Below, piece after piece: positions 7,624-15,416 of a stretch of 30,350 nt of DNA. Below the pieces are notes generated by a model that saw only the letters and a list, made by a program, of their open reading frames with translations, was not told the origin of the DNA and did no database searches. The stretch comes from SZUA-229 sp041589455 (GTDB taxonomy: Bacteria; Pseudomonadota; Gammaproteobacteria; SZUA-229): assembly GCA_041589455.1 (NCBI GenBank), contig JBFHVQ010000033.1, forward strand, positions 1 to 30,350, in the 5' to 3' direction. Position 1 is the stretch's first letter; each line of letters starts with the position of its first letter. A program made the translations under genes and the position numbers.

Positions 7624-9316
7624 TAATAAATATGATCTGGCAGTGAGTGATCCTCCAGCATTGGCTTTGGAGTTTCTCAGGCTGCAGAGCCTTGAGGATT
7701 ATCGGCCTGAATTAGATCAGGTAATTAAAAAATATCCGGCATTTTTTAATCACTTACTGGAAGTGATTAACTCAGATAGTCTTAATAAAACTCTCAAGGT
7801 AAAAAATATCGCACAGGCGATAGAGCTCTCTGGCTTTGACTGTATTAGCCAGATGATGTTTATTCAGCTGATCTACAGGGCAATTAACCAGTACAAAGTT
7901 CAGGGTGTTGAGATGCAGGCCTTCTGGCAGGATAGCTTGCGCAGAGCTGTGGGAGCCAGATTGATCGCGCAAATGATAGGGCTTGATTCATTCAAATGCT
8001 TTGCCGCAGGTTTTTACCAGGATCTGGGTTTTATTTTATTGTTTATTAAAAATCCTATAAAGGGGACACTGTGGAAAGAGTTCCGTAAGCGCGAGCCCGA
8101 AGCTCGCTTACAGATGGAACAGAATATCTTCAAGGAAAATCACATGCAGCAGTTAGATCAGCTTATGACTAACTGGAAAATTACTAATTCGTTTCGCCTG
8201 CCTTTACTGCATCATCATGACTCTGAAGAAAGTATCTTGTCTGGCGATGACAGGAAGGTTTGTGATGTGTTGATTTGTGCTGACTGGCTGGCTGCAGTAT
8301 ATAACTCAGACGATAAAAGCTTTGTGATTGATCGATGCAGAAAATTATTAATTAACAAGTTTGATATGAAACCTTATCGTGCCGATGAGATTTTAGAAGC
8401 CCTGCCAGATGAACTGGATACCACCGCCTCGACACTAGGTATCGAAATTGGTCAAACTGAGGTTTTTTCACAAATCTTGAATCAGGCGAATGAGCATCTG
8501 AATAAAGCGAATGTTAATTATCAGGAATTAACGGCGCGACTCGAGCAGGCATTGCAGGAGCGTGATCGCCTGGCTGATGAAATTAATCGCGAATTAAATC
8601 TTGCCAGGGAAATACAACAAAGCCTGTTGCCAAAACAATTGCATGATAAATTTCCAATTACCGGTATTAATATATCTGCAAAAATACTATCAGGTGATTT
8701 CTATGATTTTATCGAACTTGATAATGGTGATATCTATTTTAACCTGGGTGATGTATCTGGGAAAGGCGTTAATGCAGCATTATTAATGGCTAAAGCCAGC
8801 AGCCTGTTCAGGTGCCTTTGTAAACGTGTTGTACATCCTGGTGAATTGCTTTCAGAAATAAATAACGAGCTTTGCGAAACCTCTATACATGGCATGTTTG
8901 TGACTATGGTCGCTGGCAGGTTTACGCCGAGTAGTGGTGAGATCTGTCTGGTTAATGCGGGTAACCCTCCCGCATTATTAATGACTGATGGAGGCTTATG
9001 TAGGGAGTTTGAAGCAACGTCACCGCCATTAGGCGTTATATCTGGCACGGTGTACGATGAATACAGTTTTAATATTGGATCGGATAGTCTTTATATATAT
9101 TCAGATGGTGTTACTGAAGGTTATACTGATGAAAATAAGGAGCTTGAGTTAAGTGGTCTATTTAAATTGCTTGATCAAATGGATAAAACATTGTTGCCTG
9201 CTGATCGTTTGCAGTCAATTGTAAATCAGATTGATAATGGCTCTCAGGCAATAAGAGATGATATAACCTTGTTATTATTAGAACAGAATAGAACGGTGAA
9301 ACATGCAAAAGATTGA
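7613..9316 (+). CDS. HDOD-PP2C (SpoIIE/RsbU-type) serine phosphatase
   Basis: 567 residues. The N-terminal part (about 15-260) resembles an HDOD signalling domain: ALALEFLRLQ, VINSDSLNKTLKVKNIAQAI, and an HD-like region AAGFYQDLGFILLF. A predicted coiled coil (about 290-340) leads to a SpoIIE-type PP2C domain (about 340-560) that opens with LAREIQQSLLPKQL. Metal-binding motifs are present: SGDFYDF (360-366), GDVSGKG (379-385), YSDGVTEG (496-503) and RDDITLL (548-554), so it should be active. Such phosphatases dephosphorylate STAS antagonists; the STAS target is two genes downstream. A stop at 7607 forces the start to 7613 (GTG) or later. The next gene overlaps its end by 14 bases. Confidence 0.9.
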   Translation: MKNNNKYDLAVSDPPALALEFLRLQSLEDYRPELDQVIKKYPAFFNHLLEVINSDSLNKTLKVKNIAQAIELSGFDCISQMMFIQLIYRAINQYKVQGVEMQAFWQDSLRRAVGARLIAQMIGLDSFKCFAAGFYQDLGFILLFIKNPIKGTLWKEFRKREPEARLQMEQNIFKENHMQQLDQLMTNWKITNSFRLPLLHHHDSEESILSGDDRKVCDVLICADWLAAVYNSDDKSFVIDRCRKLLINKFDMKPYRADEILEALPDELDTTASTLGIEIGQTEVFSQILNQANEHLNKANVNYQELTARLEQALQERDRLADEINRELNLAREIQQSLLPKQLHDKFPITGINISAKILSGDFYDFIELDNGDIYFNLGDVSGKGVNAALLMAKASSLFRCLCKRVVHPGELLSEINNELCETSIHGMFVTMVAGRFTPSSGEICLVNAGNPPALLMTDGGLCREFEATSPPLGVISGTVYDEYSFNIGSDSLYIYSDGVTEGYTDENKELELSGLFKLLDQMDKTLLPADRLQSIVNQIDNGSQAIRDDITLLLLEQNRTVKHAKD

Positions 9317-9740
9317 GCGTATTCACTTCATGTCGAAGCCGGATCGTCTGTTGCCGGTGCGGCAATTTGTCAGGTCGCTTGCCAGAAGTCAGGGTTGTTG
9401 TGAAGAGAATCTGGAACACATGGTGATGGCAATTAATGAGGCCTGCATGAATGTTATTCAGCATGCCTATCATGGCGCTGAAGATGGTGAAATTGTTATC
9501 GAGTTCTGGAAGCAGGGTGATGAACTACTGATACGGATTATTGATTATGCTGATGCGGTTGAATTGAACTCTATTAAATCCAGGAAACTCGATGAAGTAA
9601 GGCCGGGTGGTCTTGGTGTCCATTTGATCAATAAGGTTATGGATAGCGTAGAATATACCAATGTAGAAGGCGAGCGAGGAAATGTACTCGAAATGCGTAA
9701 AACTTTAAGTAATAAACAAAGTTGTGAAGTTAGTAATTAA
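9303..9740 (+). CDS. RsbW/SpoIIAB-like serine kinase (HATPase_c)
   Basis: 145 residues, a stand-alone GHKL ATPase domain of the anti-sigma/switch-kinase type. The N box is clear, MAINEACMNVIQHAY (about residues 42-56, with Glu46 and Asn50), and so is the glycine-rich G2 region PGGLGVHLI at 101-109 followed by the typical MDSVEY. The G1 box, usually with glycines after the aspartate, reads IIDYADAVE (Asp82), which is degenerate. In partner switching this kinase phosphorylates the STAS protein, and the PP2C phosphatase reverses it. Both partners flank it. The ATG lies inside the end of the phosphatase gene and has a weak ribosome-binding site, pointing to coupled translation. No sigma-factor gene is present, so its client may be the STAS protein alone. 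Confidence 0.88.
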   Translation: MQKIERIHFMSKPDRLLPVRQFVRSLARSQGCCEENLEHMVMAINEACMNVIQHAYHGAEDGEIVIEFWKQGDELLIRIIDYADAVELNSIKSRKLDEVRPGGLGVHLINKVMDSVEYTNVEGERGNVLEMRKTLSNKQSCEVSN

Positions 9741-9756
9741 CCGTTGAGAAAATAGA

Positions 9757-10077
9757 ATGAAATTCGCATTAAATACGCATAAAAAATATACAGTACTTGA
9801 GTTGTCCGGTGAAATTGATTTGAACGAATCACCTATAGCGCGCAAGGAAATTCTTAAAGTAATTAATCAGGGTAAAAATCTCCTGGTAGATTTATCGGGT
9901 GTTGAATATATTGATAGCTCAGGTGTAGCTAGTTTGGTAGAAGGCTTTCAGACCGCAAGGGCTAATCGTTTATTATTTGCGCTTTATGGTGTGAGTCCAT
10001 CGGCGATGCAGGTGTTACAGATTTCGAGATTGGACTCAGTCTTTACCATATATAATTCCCTCGACGATGTGGAATAG
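9757..10077 (+). CDS. STAS-domain antagonist / MlaB-like protein
   Basis: A 106-residue single STAS domain. It starts with the usual strands (YTVLELSGEIDLNESP) and has the conserved phosphorylation loop VEYIDSSGVASLVEG. By analogy with SpoIIAA Ser58 the acceptor would be Ser55 in the DSSG motif (53-56). It has two possible roles. In RsbV/SpoIIAA systems this protein is the switched partner of the kinase and phosphatase encoded just upstream. In Mla-type transporters a STAS protein (MlaB) binds the MlaF ATPase, and the permease and ATPase genes follow immediately. Position between the two modules makes a link between them plausible. Sixteen bases separate it from the kinase gene and 12 from the permease gene. 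Confidence 0.9.
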   Translation: MKFALNTHKKYTVLELSGEIDLNESPIARKEILKVINQGKNLLVDLSGVEYIDSSGVASLVEGFQTARANRLLFALYGVSPSAMQVLQISRLDSVFTIYNSLDDVE

Positions 10078-10089
10078 ACACTAACCATC

Positions 10090-10881
10090 ATGCGACAGAG
10101 TATTGAAAAACTGGGAAGACTAACAGTTAATGCAGTTGAAGAGCTGGGTTATGGCTTTATGGTGCTGTATGAAAGTCTTTACTGGTTGCTGCTAGGGAAA
10201 TTCAATCAACAGACAGTCAGTATGCGTGAAATTGCGGTACAGGCCATGCAAATTGGTATTATGGCGTTACCCATTGTCAGTGCGTTGTGTTTTTCTGTGG
10301 GTATGATGCTGGCGATGCAGGGGCTAGAAACATTAAAGCCTTATGGTGCGCAGGCACAGGTGGTAACAGGAATTGCATTATCTGTAACGCGAGAATTTGC
10401 TGCGCTAATTACGGGTATTATCGTAGCAGGCCGCTCTGGCTCGGCACTGGCTGCACGCATTGGAACTATGAAAGAATCACAGGAAATTGATGCCTTGCAG
10501 GTGATTGGTGTCGATCCTGTACGATATCTGGTGGCACCTGCGCTGGTTGCCATGATGATTGCCATGCCCATTTTGACCCTGTTTGGAAATGTAACAGGTA
10601 TGCTGGGTGCTGCTTTGTTTACCAATTTTGAATTATCTATGCCTGTTGCTGTTTATTTTGATCGCAGCTTTGAGGTACTGGTGATAGGTGATGTGTTACA
10701 GGGGGTATATAAAAGTCTGGTGTTTGCGTTGCTAATTGTCATTGTCAGTGTGATTAATGGCTTCCAGGTGAGCGGTGGTGCTGAAGGAGTGGGGCTTGCA
10801 ACGACACGTTCGGTGGTTATGTCGATTAGTGTGATTGTTGTAGCCGATATGATATTCACCTTCTTTCTGACCCAGCTTTAA
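10090..10881 (+). CDS. mlaE: MlaE-family lipid ABC transporter permease
   Basis: 263 residues. An N-terminal amphipathic stretch is followed by five or so membrane helices. The family signature is excellent: TREFAALITGIIVAGRSGSA, LAARIGTMKESQEIDALQ, then VIGVDPVRYLVAPALVAMMI. MlaE forms the membrane dimer of MCE transporters that move phospholipids between inner and outer membrane. The gene begins 12 bases after the STAS gene and is followed by the ATPase gene after about 12 bases. The ATG at 10090 lacks a strong ribosome-binding site. Confidence 0.95.
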   Translation: MRQSIEKLGRLTVNAVEELGYGFMVLYESLYWLLLGKFNQQTVSMREIAVQAMQIGIMALPIVSALCFSVGMMLAMQGLETLKPYGAQAQVVTGIALSVTREFAALITGIIVAGRSGSALAARIGTMKESQEIDALQVIGVDPVRYLVAPALVAMMIAMPILTLFGNVTGMLGAALFTNFELSMPVAVYFDRSFEVLVIGDVLQGVYKSLVFALLIVIVSVINGFQVSGGAEGVGLATTRSVVMSISVIVVADMIFTFFLTQL

Positions 10882-10893
10882 GAGTATGTGATA

Positions 10894-11715
10894 ATGCAGA
10901 AATCAGATAAAAAAGCCATAGTAGTAAAAAATCTGGTGACGCATTATGGCTCACGTAAAATTCTTAATGATATTAATATGGAAGTTGAGCAGGGTGAGGT
11001 AATGGTGATTATGGGGGGCAGTGGCTCAGGCAAAAGCACCTTCCTCAGATACCTACTCGGATTGCAGCAGCCGACTTCTGGGAGTATCGAATTACTGGGG
11101 AGTGATATAACCCGTATGACAGAATCTCAGATGCACCATATGCGTAAAAATATTGGCGTATCATTTCAGGGCGGCGCATTATTTGGTTCAATGACTGTCT
11201 CTGAAAATATTCAGCTTCCATTACGCGAACATAGTAAGCTTGACCAGAATACCATGGATATAATGAGCCAGATGAAGCTTGAAGTTGTTAATCTGGCAGG
11301 CTTTGGTGACTTAATGCCATCACAGTTGTCGGGTGGCATGATTAAACGTGCAGCACTGGCGCGGGCGATAATTCTTGACCCTAAGCTGCTGTTTTTTGAT
11401 GAGCCATCTGCTGGTCTTGATCCGGTGGTTTCAGCTGAACTGGATGAGCTTATTTTACAGCTGAAGACGATTATGAAGATGACCATTGTGGTGGTGACGC
11501 ATGAGCTTGAGAGTGCTTTTAAAATAGCGGACAGAATTACTGTGCTGGATCGTGGTGAGATCTTAATGACCGGTACGGTTGATGAAGTGAAGAACAGTGA
11601 TAATCAACGTATTTACAATTTATTGCATCGTCAGCCTCGAAAAGACAAAGTAGACCTTGATGAATATCTGGCTCGTTTGACAGGTAATGATTTAAGCCAT
11701 TTAACAACAAATTAA
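10894..11715 (+). CDS. mlaF: MlaF-family lipid ABC transporter ATPase
   Basis: 273 residues from the chosen ATG. Walker A is MGGSGSGKST (about residues 40-49), the signature is QLSGGMIKRAALARAI, Walker B is LLFFDEPSAGLDP, and the H loop is VVVTHELESAF. The Q loop reads GVSFQGGALFGSMTV, as in MlaF. The C-terminal tail (about 35 residues after VKNSDN) matches the extension that in MlaF contacts the partner subunit or STAS protein. The frame could begin two codons earlier at GTG 10888, but AAGAG at 10880-10884 is correctly spaced from ATG 10894 and too close to the GTG. It powers the MlaE permease encoded just upstream. Confidence 0.94.
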   Translation: MQKSDKKAIVVKNLVTHYGSRKILNDINMEVEQGEVMVIMGGSGSGKSTFLRYLLGLQQPTSGSIELLGSDITRMTESQMHHMRKNIGVSFQGGALFGSMTVSENIQLPLREHSKLDQNTMDIMSQMKLEVVNLAGFGDLMPSQLSGGMIKRAALARAIILDPKLLFFDEPSAGLDPVVSAELDELILQLKTIMKMTIVVVTHELESAFKIADRITVLDRGEILMTGTVDEVKNSDNQRIYNLLHRQPRKDKVDLDEYLARLTGNDLSHLTTN

Positions 11716-11745
11716 TAGTTAAGCAGAAAGCTAAATAAAAAAATA

Positions 11746-12606
11746 ATGAAAAAAGATAATAAAAATTATTTTGTGGTAGGCCTGTTTGTACTGTCTGGCA
11801 TCATTCTGTTTTTGTTGTTACTGGCTAAGATATCCATCACCAGCTCTTCCAGCGATAGCTATTTTGTTGAATTTGAAAATGTTACCGGTGTTAAAGATGG
11901 TATTTTAGTGACCTATAACGGGTACCAGATTGGCTCGGTTTCCAGTGTGCAACCCGTAATACAAAATGGCAAAGTGACTTATCGACTTAGTTTGCAGGTT
12001 AAATCAGGCTGGAAGATTCCAGTCGATAGTCATGCTCAGATCGTGATGCCCGCTATCATATCAGACAAGCAGATCGACATTATCCAGGGAACAGCGACTG
12101 AAAGTCTGAAGCCGGGAGAAAATATTAAAACAATCGAGTCAGTTGATATTATGCAGTTGGTAGACTCCATCGCAAAAGAGTTAAGTCAGTTTATTCCTGA
12201 GTCGACAAAGAATGTTGAGGTGTTATTAAACAAGCTTAATGCGTCAGCTGATCAGGTCAATTTATTATTAAGCCCTGATAATGTTGAGAGCTTGAGTCGC
12301 CTGTTTTCTCACGCGGAATCCTCCGCAGGGAGTCTTTCAAAGCTGGCGACGGGTTTTGAACAGATGAGTCAACAACTCGGTGACATACTAAATAAAACTG
12401 AAATGCTGGTTGATGATAATAGCGATGACTTACGATATACCATTCTTGAAATGAAAAACTCGGTTGATGCCGTGTCATCACGTATAGAGTCGATTATGTA
12501 TAACCTGGATCATACCAGTCAGAATATGAATGAGTTGAGCCGAACATTACGAAATAACCCGGCTGCAGTGCTGGGTTCCAGACCACCTGAAGACAAGGTT
12601 CAGTAA
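11746..12606 (+). CDS. mlaD: MlaD-like MCE domain protein
   Basis: 286 residues. One N-terminal membrane anchor (about residues 9-28) is followed by a single MCE domain (about 37-115) with YFVEFENVTGVKDGILVTYN, the GSVSSV turn and the DKQIDIIQG end. A long helical region (about 130-270) probably forms a coiled-coil stalk, and the tail ends RNNPAAVLGSRPPED. The single MCE domain plus helical extension is the architecture of MlaD-type hexameric rings that pass lipid from or to the MlaEF complex in the periplasm. It lies 30 bases after mlaF and 15 bases before the lipoprotein gene. Confidence 0.93.
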   Translation: MKKDNKNYFVVGLFVLSGIILFLLLLAKISITSSSSDSYFVEFENVTGVKDGILVTYNGYQIGSVSSVQPVIQNGKVTYRLSLQVKSGWKIPVDSHAQIVMPAIISDKQIDIIQGTATESLKPGENIKTIESVDIMQLVDSIAKELSQFIPESTKNVEVLLNKLNASADQVNLLLSPDNVESLSRLFSHAESSAGSLSKLATGFEQMSQQLGDILNKTEMLVDDNSDDLRYTILEMKNSVDAVSSRIESIMYNLDHTSQNMNELSRTLRNNPAAVLGSRPPEDKVQ

Positions 12607-12621
12607 TACTTAGGAATTGAT

Positions 12622-13218
12622 ATGTATCGAATGCTACTGATATTTTCAGCCAGTCTTACACTGATGGCCTGTAGCCTGGGTGGAGGTAATCTACCATCTG
12701 ATCACTTTTACCGGTTAACCCCGGTACAGATTCAACCCGTTGATTCAGTTCTGTTTGATCAGATTCAGGTCAGGCCGGTAAACGTATCCGGTTTATTGCA
12801 TGATCGAGCAATTCTTTATTCAAATGCATCTAGTCCTCTCGAACTTAAGCCCTATCATTATCATTACTGGGCTGATTCCCCTGCCTATCTGTTACATCAG
12901 GCATTGTATCAGGGAATTAATTCAAGCCAGCTGTCGACGCTTGTCAGTAGAAGTACCACACAATCAGCGCCCGATCTGGTTATCAATAGTCGCTTACTGC
13001 ACTTTGAGCGGCGCTTTTCCTCAAGCAGTAGCACGGTGATTGTAGAGCTTGAGGTATGGCTGGATTATGCCGACAAGGCTGTACCATCATGGAGCAAGGT
13101 ATACAGGGTTGAGTTGCAGCAACAGCAACAAGCGATCTATTCAGCGATTGAGTCGTTTAGTCTAGCGACACAGGAAATAGTGCAACAACTAATAAACGAT
13201 CTGCTGTATAAAAAATAA
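12622..13218 (+). CDS. PqiC-type ABC-transport auxiliary lipoprotein
   Basis: 198 residues with a lipoprotein signal peptide: a hydrophobic stretch, then the lipobox LMAC with acylated Cys17. The mature part fits the PqiC/ABC-type transport auxiliary family: DHFYRLTPVQ near the start, VNVSGLLHDRAILYSN, then YHYWADSPAYLLHQALYQGI, LVINSRLLHFERRF and VIVELEVWLDY. PqiC is an outer-membrane lipoprotein that works with an MCE tunnel protein, so this is the probable outer-membrane receptor of the transporter. AGGA lies six bases before the ATG. It is the last gene of the operon; no obvious terminator follows within 170 bases. Confidence 0.88.
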   Translation: MYRMLLIFSASLTLMACSLGGGNLPSDHFYRLTPVQIQPVDSVLFDQIQVRPVNVSGLLHDRAILYSNASSPLELKPYHYHYWADSPAYLLHQALYQGINSSQLSTLVSRSTTQSAPDLVINSRLLHFERRFSSSSSTVIVELEVWLDYADKAVPSWSKVYRVELQQQQQAIYSAIESFSLATQEIVQQLINDLLYKK

Positions 13219-13393
13219 ACAGTATCAAGGGGGCAGTCTGCGAGTGCCTTCCGACATCTTTCTGCCTGGGCTTCGGCGCATTGTTCGATAGATAGCGAAA
13301 ACCTGGAGACTGGTGAATAAATTCCATTTTTTGCTAAAGCAATCTGCGATCTTGCCGATAAGTATAATGTAAGTTATCAAATTGAGATTGAAG

Positions 13394-13711
13394 ATGCTTT
13401 TTTCACAGCAACAGGCTATGGAGCAGAGAGGTACCTATCAGCAGTTTAATGGTGCCGTATTCAGCGATGTGAGCTTTGGTTTTCTACCTGCTTTCAAGAA
13501 TCTGCTGGATGAACAGGTTCATCTTTCGATGGATACCAACGGCGAGCTGTCCTTAATGCATCTGTTTGATACCTTACCAGATCACTGGATCAACGAACGG
13601 GATGAGCAGGGTAAGCCTGTATCACTCCATGCTAACGTAATTGCGGGCTTTATGCGTAATGCACAGTTTTATACATTGAGTGAGTTAATGAGTGATTTGA
13701 AAGACAGCTAG
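13394..13711 (+). CDS. hypothetical protein, 105 aa
   Basis: I do not recognise a family. The frame opens with TTG at 13382, but the ATG at 13394 is the more likely start. The protein is soluble, mixed in charge and contains aromatic and hydrophobic patches (YQQFNGAVFSDVSFGFLPAF, LMHLFDTLPDHWINERDEQG). No signal peptide or membrane helix is visible. It stands alone between the lipid-transport operon and the convergent sbcB gene. A perfect TATAAT at 13363-13368 lies just upstream, but without a convincing -35. The normal amino-acid composition supports a real gene. Confidence 0.65.
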   Translation: MLFSQQQAMEQRGTYQQFNGAVFSDVSFGFLPAFKNLLDEQVHLSMDTNGELSLMHLFDTLPDHWINERDEQGKPVSLHANVIAGFMRNAQFYTLSELMSDLKDS

Positions 13712-13748
13712 CCTGCTAGTGATTTTAGTCATTCTCCAGCCATTCGGC

Positions 13749-13776
13749 GGGAATGGGCTGTTAAATAGCCATTCCC
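13749..13776. terminator. stem-loop between convergent genes, overlapping the sbcB stop
   Basis: GGGAAT + GGCT (13749-13759, one bulged G) pair with AGCC + ATTCCC (13767-13776) around a 7-nt loop. It contains the last codons of sbcB and follows the 105-aa gene by about 40 bases. There is no clear T tract, so termination is uncertain. Confidence 0.35.
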
Positions 13777-15212
13777 AGCTCTTTTGTTATATCCTCTCCC
13801 CAGTCTTTTAATGATTGCAGTAATTGTTTCTGTTCGCTATTAAGGTCATCTCGCTGTAAATGTTCATCGACCAGCTTCAGGAAAGTCGGGTAAGTCATTT
13901 CGCTAGCCGTTTCATCTGAGAAGCGTGTCTTGCGGTAAGCATTCCAGTCTTTTTGTTCAATATCTGACAGGCTTTCGGGGTAATTTCTGGCGCGGTATCG
14001 AAAAAGCATTTCTGGAATACGTGGATCATCAAAGTTAAACTGGGTCGAGCTGAGTTCATCAGGTTGTAGCTGACGTATCTGATCCATGCGAGATCGATCA
14101 TTAGGGCTAAAGAAGCCTCCACTGTAGAGGCTTTTGTCCGGATCGGATTCCTCAGGAAATGGGTTATGGCTGTATACCTGATGCAGTTTTTCTTTAAGGC
14201 CAGAAGCTGACTGTAGTTGTTGGAGATGGGTTAGATGCTGCTGCTTGTCTAACTGAATGCGTTCAGCAGAAATCTCATCCAGTGTACTCATGGGTGCGAC
14301 AACGGGGCATTTATTAATGTGAATAGTTTTAAGCGGGATACGCTGTGTACCTTCAGGTAACTCGGCCAGCGGTGTGTAAAGGCGCTCAATAATCTCATTG
14401 ACAGGTAACTTGATCAGATCTTCTGGTGAGTAACGTAAATTAAATACAATAATGCCATTTTTATTCGTCGGATGTTGAGCCAGTGGGTAAACCAGTGCGG
14501 TATTACCTAGTTCACTGGAGTACATACCCGATGTGTGTAATAGCGGCTGTGGTCGATAGAGGTTTAACAGCTGCCCCAGCTTTTGCTTACTCTTATGTTG
14601 AAGTACAAAGTCATATAGCTTTGGTTGCTTTTCCCTGATCAGTTTGGCGACAGCTATTGTTGCATACACATCTGAAAGCGCGTCGTGTGCCGCTTCGTGA
14701 CTAATGTTATTTTCTTTAGTGATTAATTCGAGGCGATTCGTTGGCTTGCCCTGGTCGTCAAATGGCCAGTTTATACCCTGGGGCCTGAGTGCGCGAGTGA
14801 TTCGAACCAGGTCAATAATATCCCAGCGAGAGCAACCGTTTTGCCATTCACGAGCATAGGGGTCGAAGAAGTTACGGTACAATGTATAGCGGGTGAACTC
14901 GTCATCGAATCTGAGGTTATTAAAACCAACCACACAGGTATTAGGTTTAGTAAATTGCTGATGAACAGAAGCGATAAACTCAGCTTCGATCAGTCCGCTA
15001 TGTAATGTTTTCTGCGGTGTCAGGCCTGTTACCAGGCAGGCTTCCGGATTAGGTAAAATATCATCGCTTGCGCGACACAGAATATCGATGGGCTCGTCAA
15101 TGATATTAAAGTCCATATCCGTTCGAATACCGGCAAATTGAGCGATTCGATCACTTCCAGGTTTGATGCCAAAGGTTTCGTAGTCGTACCAGAAAAAACT
15201 TTGTTCAGACAT
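13761..15212 (-). CDS. sbcB: exodeoxyribonuclease I
   Basis: 483 residues (E. coli ExoI is 475). The DEDDh active site is complete: Asp10 and Glu12 in YDYETFG, Asp103 in NNLRFDDEF, His176 and Asp181 in AAHDALSDVYAT. Each sits five residues before its E. coli counterpart. The SH3-like and helical C-terminal parts are recognisable (YPLAQHPTNKNGIIVFNL; PEMLFRYRARNYPESLSD). The enzyme degrades single-stranded DNA 3' to 5' and acts in mismatch repair and recombination with SSB. It appears to be a single-gene unit; the nearest same-strand gene upstream ends about 200 bases away behind hairpins. Confidence 0.96.
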   Translation of the reverse strand: MSEQSFFWYDYETFGIKPGSDRIAQFAGIRTDMDFNIIDEPIDILCRASDDILPNPEACLVTGLTPQKTLHSGLIEAEFIASVHQQFTKPNTCVVGFNNLRFDDEFTRYTLYRNFFDPYAREWQNGCSRWDIIDLVRITRALRPQGINWPFDDQGKPTNRLELITKENNISHEAAHDALSDVYATIAVAKLIREKQPKLYDFVLQHKSKQKLGQLLNLYRPQPLLHTSGMYSSELGNTALVYPLAQHPTNKNGIIVFNLRYSPEDLIKLPVNEIIERLYTPLAELPEGTQRIPLKTIHINKCPVVAPMSTLDEISAERIQLDKQQHLTHLQQLQSASGLKEKLHQVYSHNPFPEESDPDKSLYSGGFFSPNDRSRMDQIRQLQPDELSSTQFNFDDPRIPEMLFRYRARNYPESLSDIEQKDWNAYRKTRFSDETASEMTYPTFLKLVDEHLQRDDLNSEQKQLLQSLKDWGEDITKELGMAI

Positions 15213-15341
15213 AATAGCTCTTGATAGTTAATTAGGTCTGAGTTTGATTTGAAATAGTTAATGTGTCAAATATCAATTTAAGAAATGAGGATTAGCCTGG
15301 TGTTCAAGTCATTTAGTCGAATATATAAGGAGGGAGGGTAT

Positions 15342-15405
15342 GCTCGCCTCTCAAATGAGGCGAGCAAGGTATAGAAATAAAAAGTTATAGTTTGTACTTT
15401 TTATT
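15342..15405 (-). terminator. tandem stem-loops after the DUF937-DUF4332-TM operon
   Basis: Two perfect inverted repeats lie just downstream of the minus-strand operon. AATAAAAAGT/ACTTTTTATT (15376-15385, 15396-15405) ends in a run of Ts when read on the minus strand. GCTCGCCTC/GAGGCGAGC (15342-15350, 15357-15365) is a strong 9-bp GC-rich stem. Together they probably end transcription before sbcB. Confidence 0.5.
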
Positions 15406-15416
15406 GATAAGGATGG

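Noticed and set aside
13219..13393. Possible short coding frames between the lipoprotein gene and the 105-aa gene
   Set aside because: The frames on both strands lack start codons with ribosome-binding sites or are under 20 codons.
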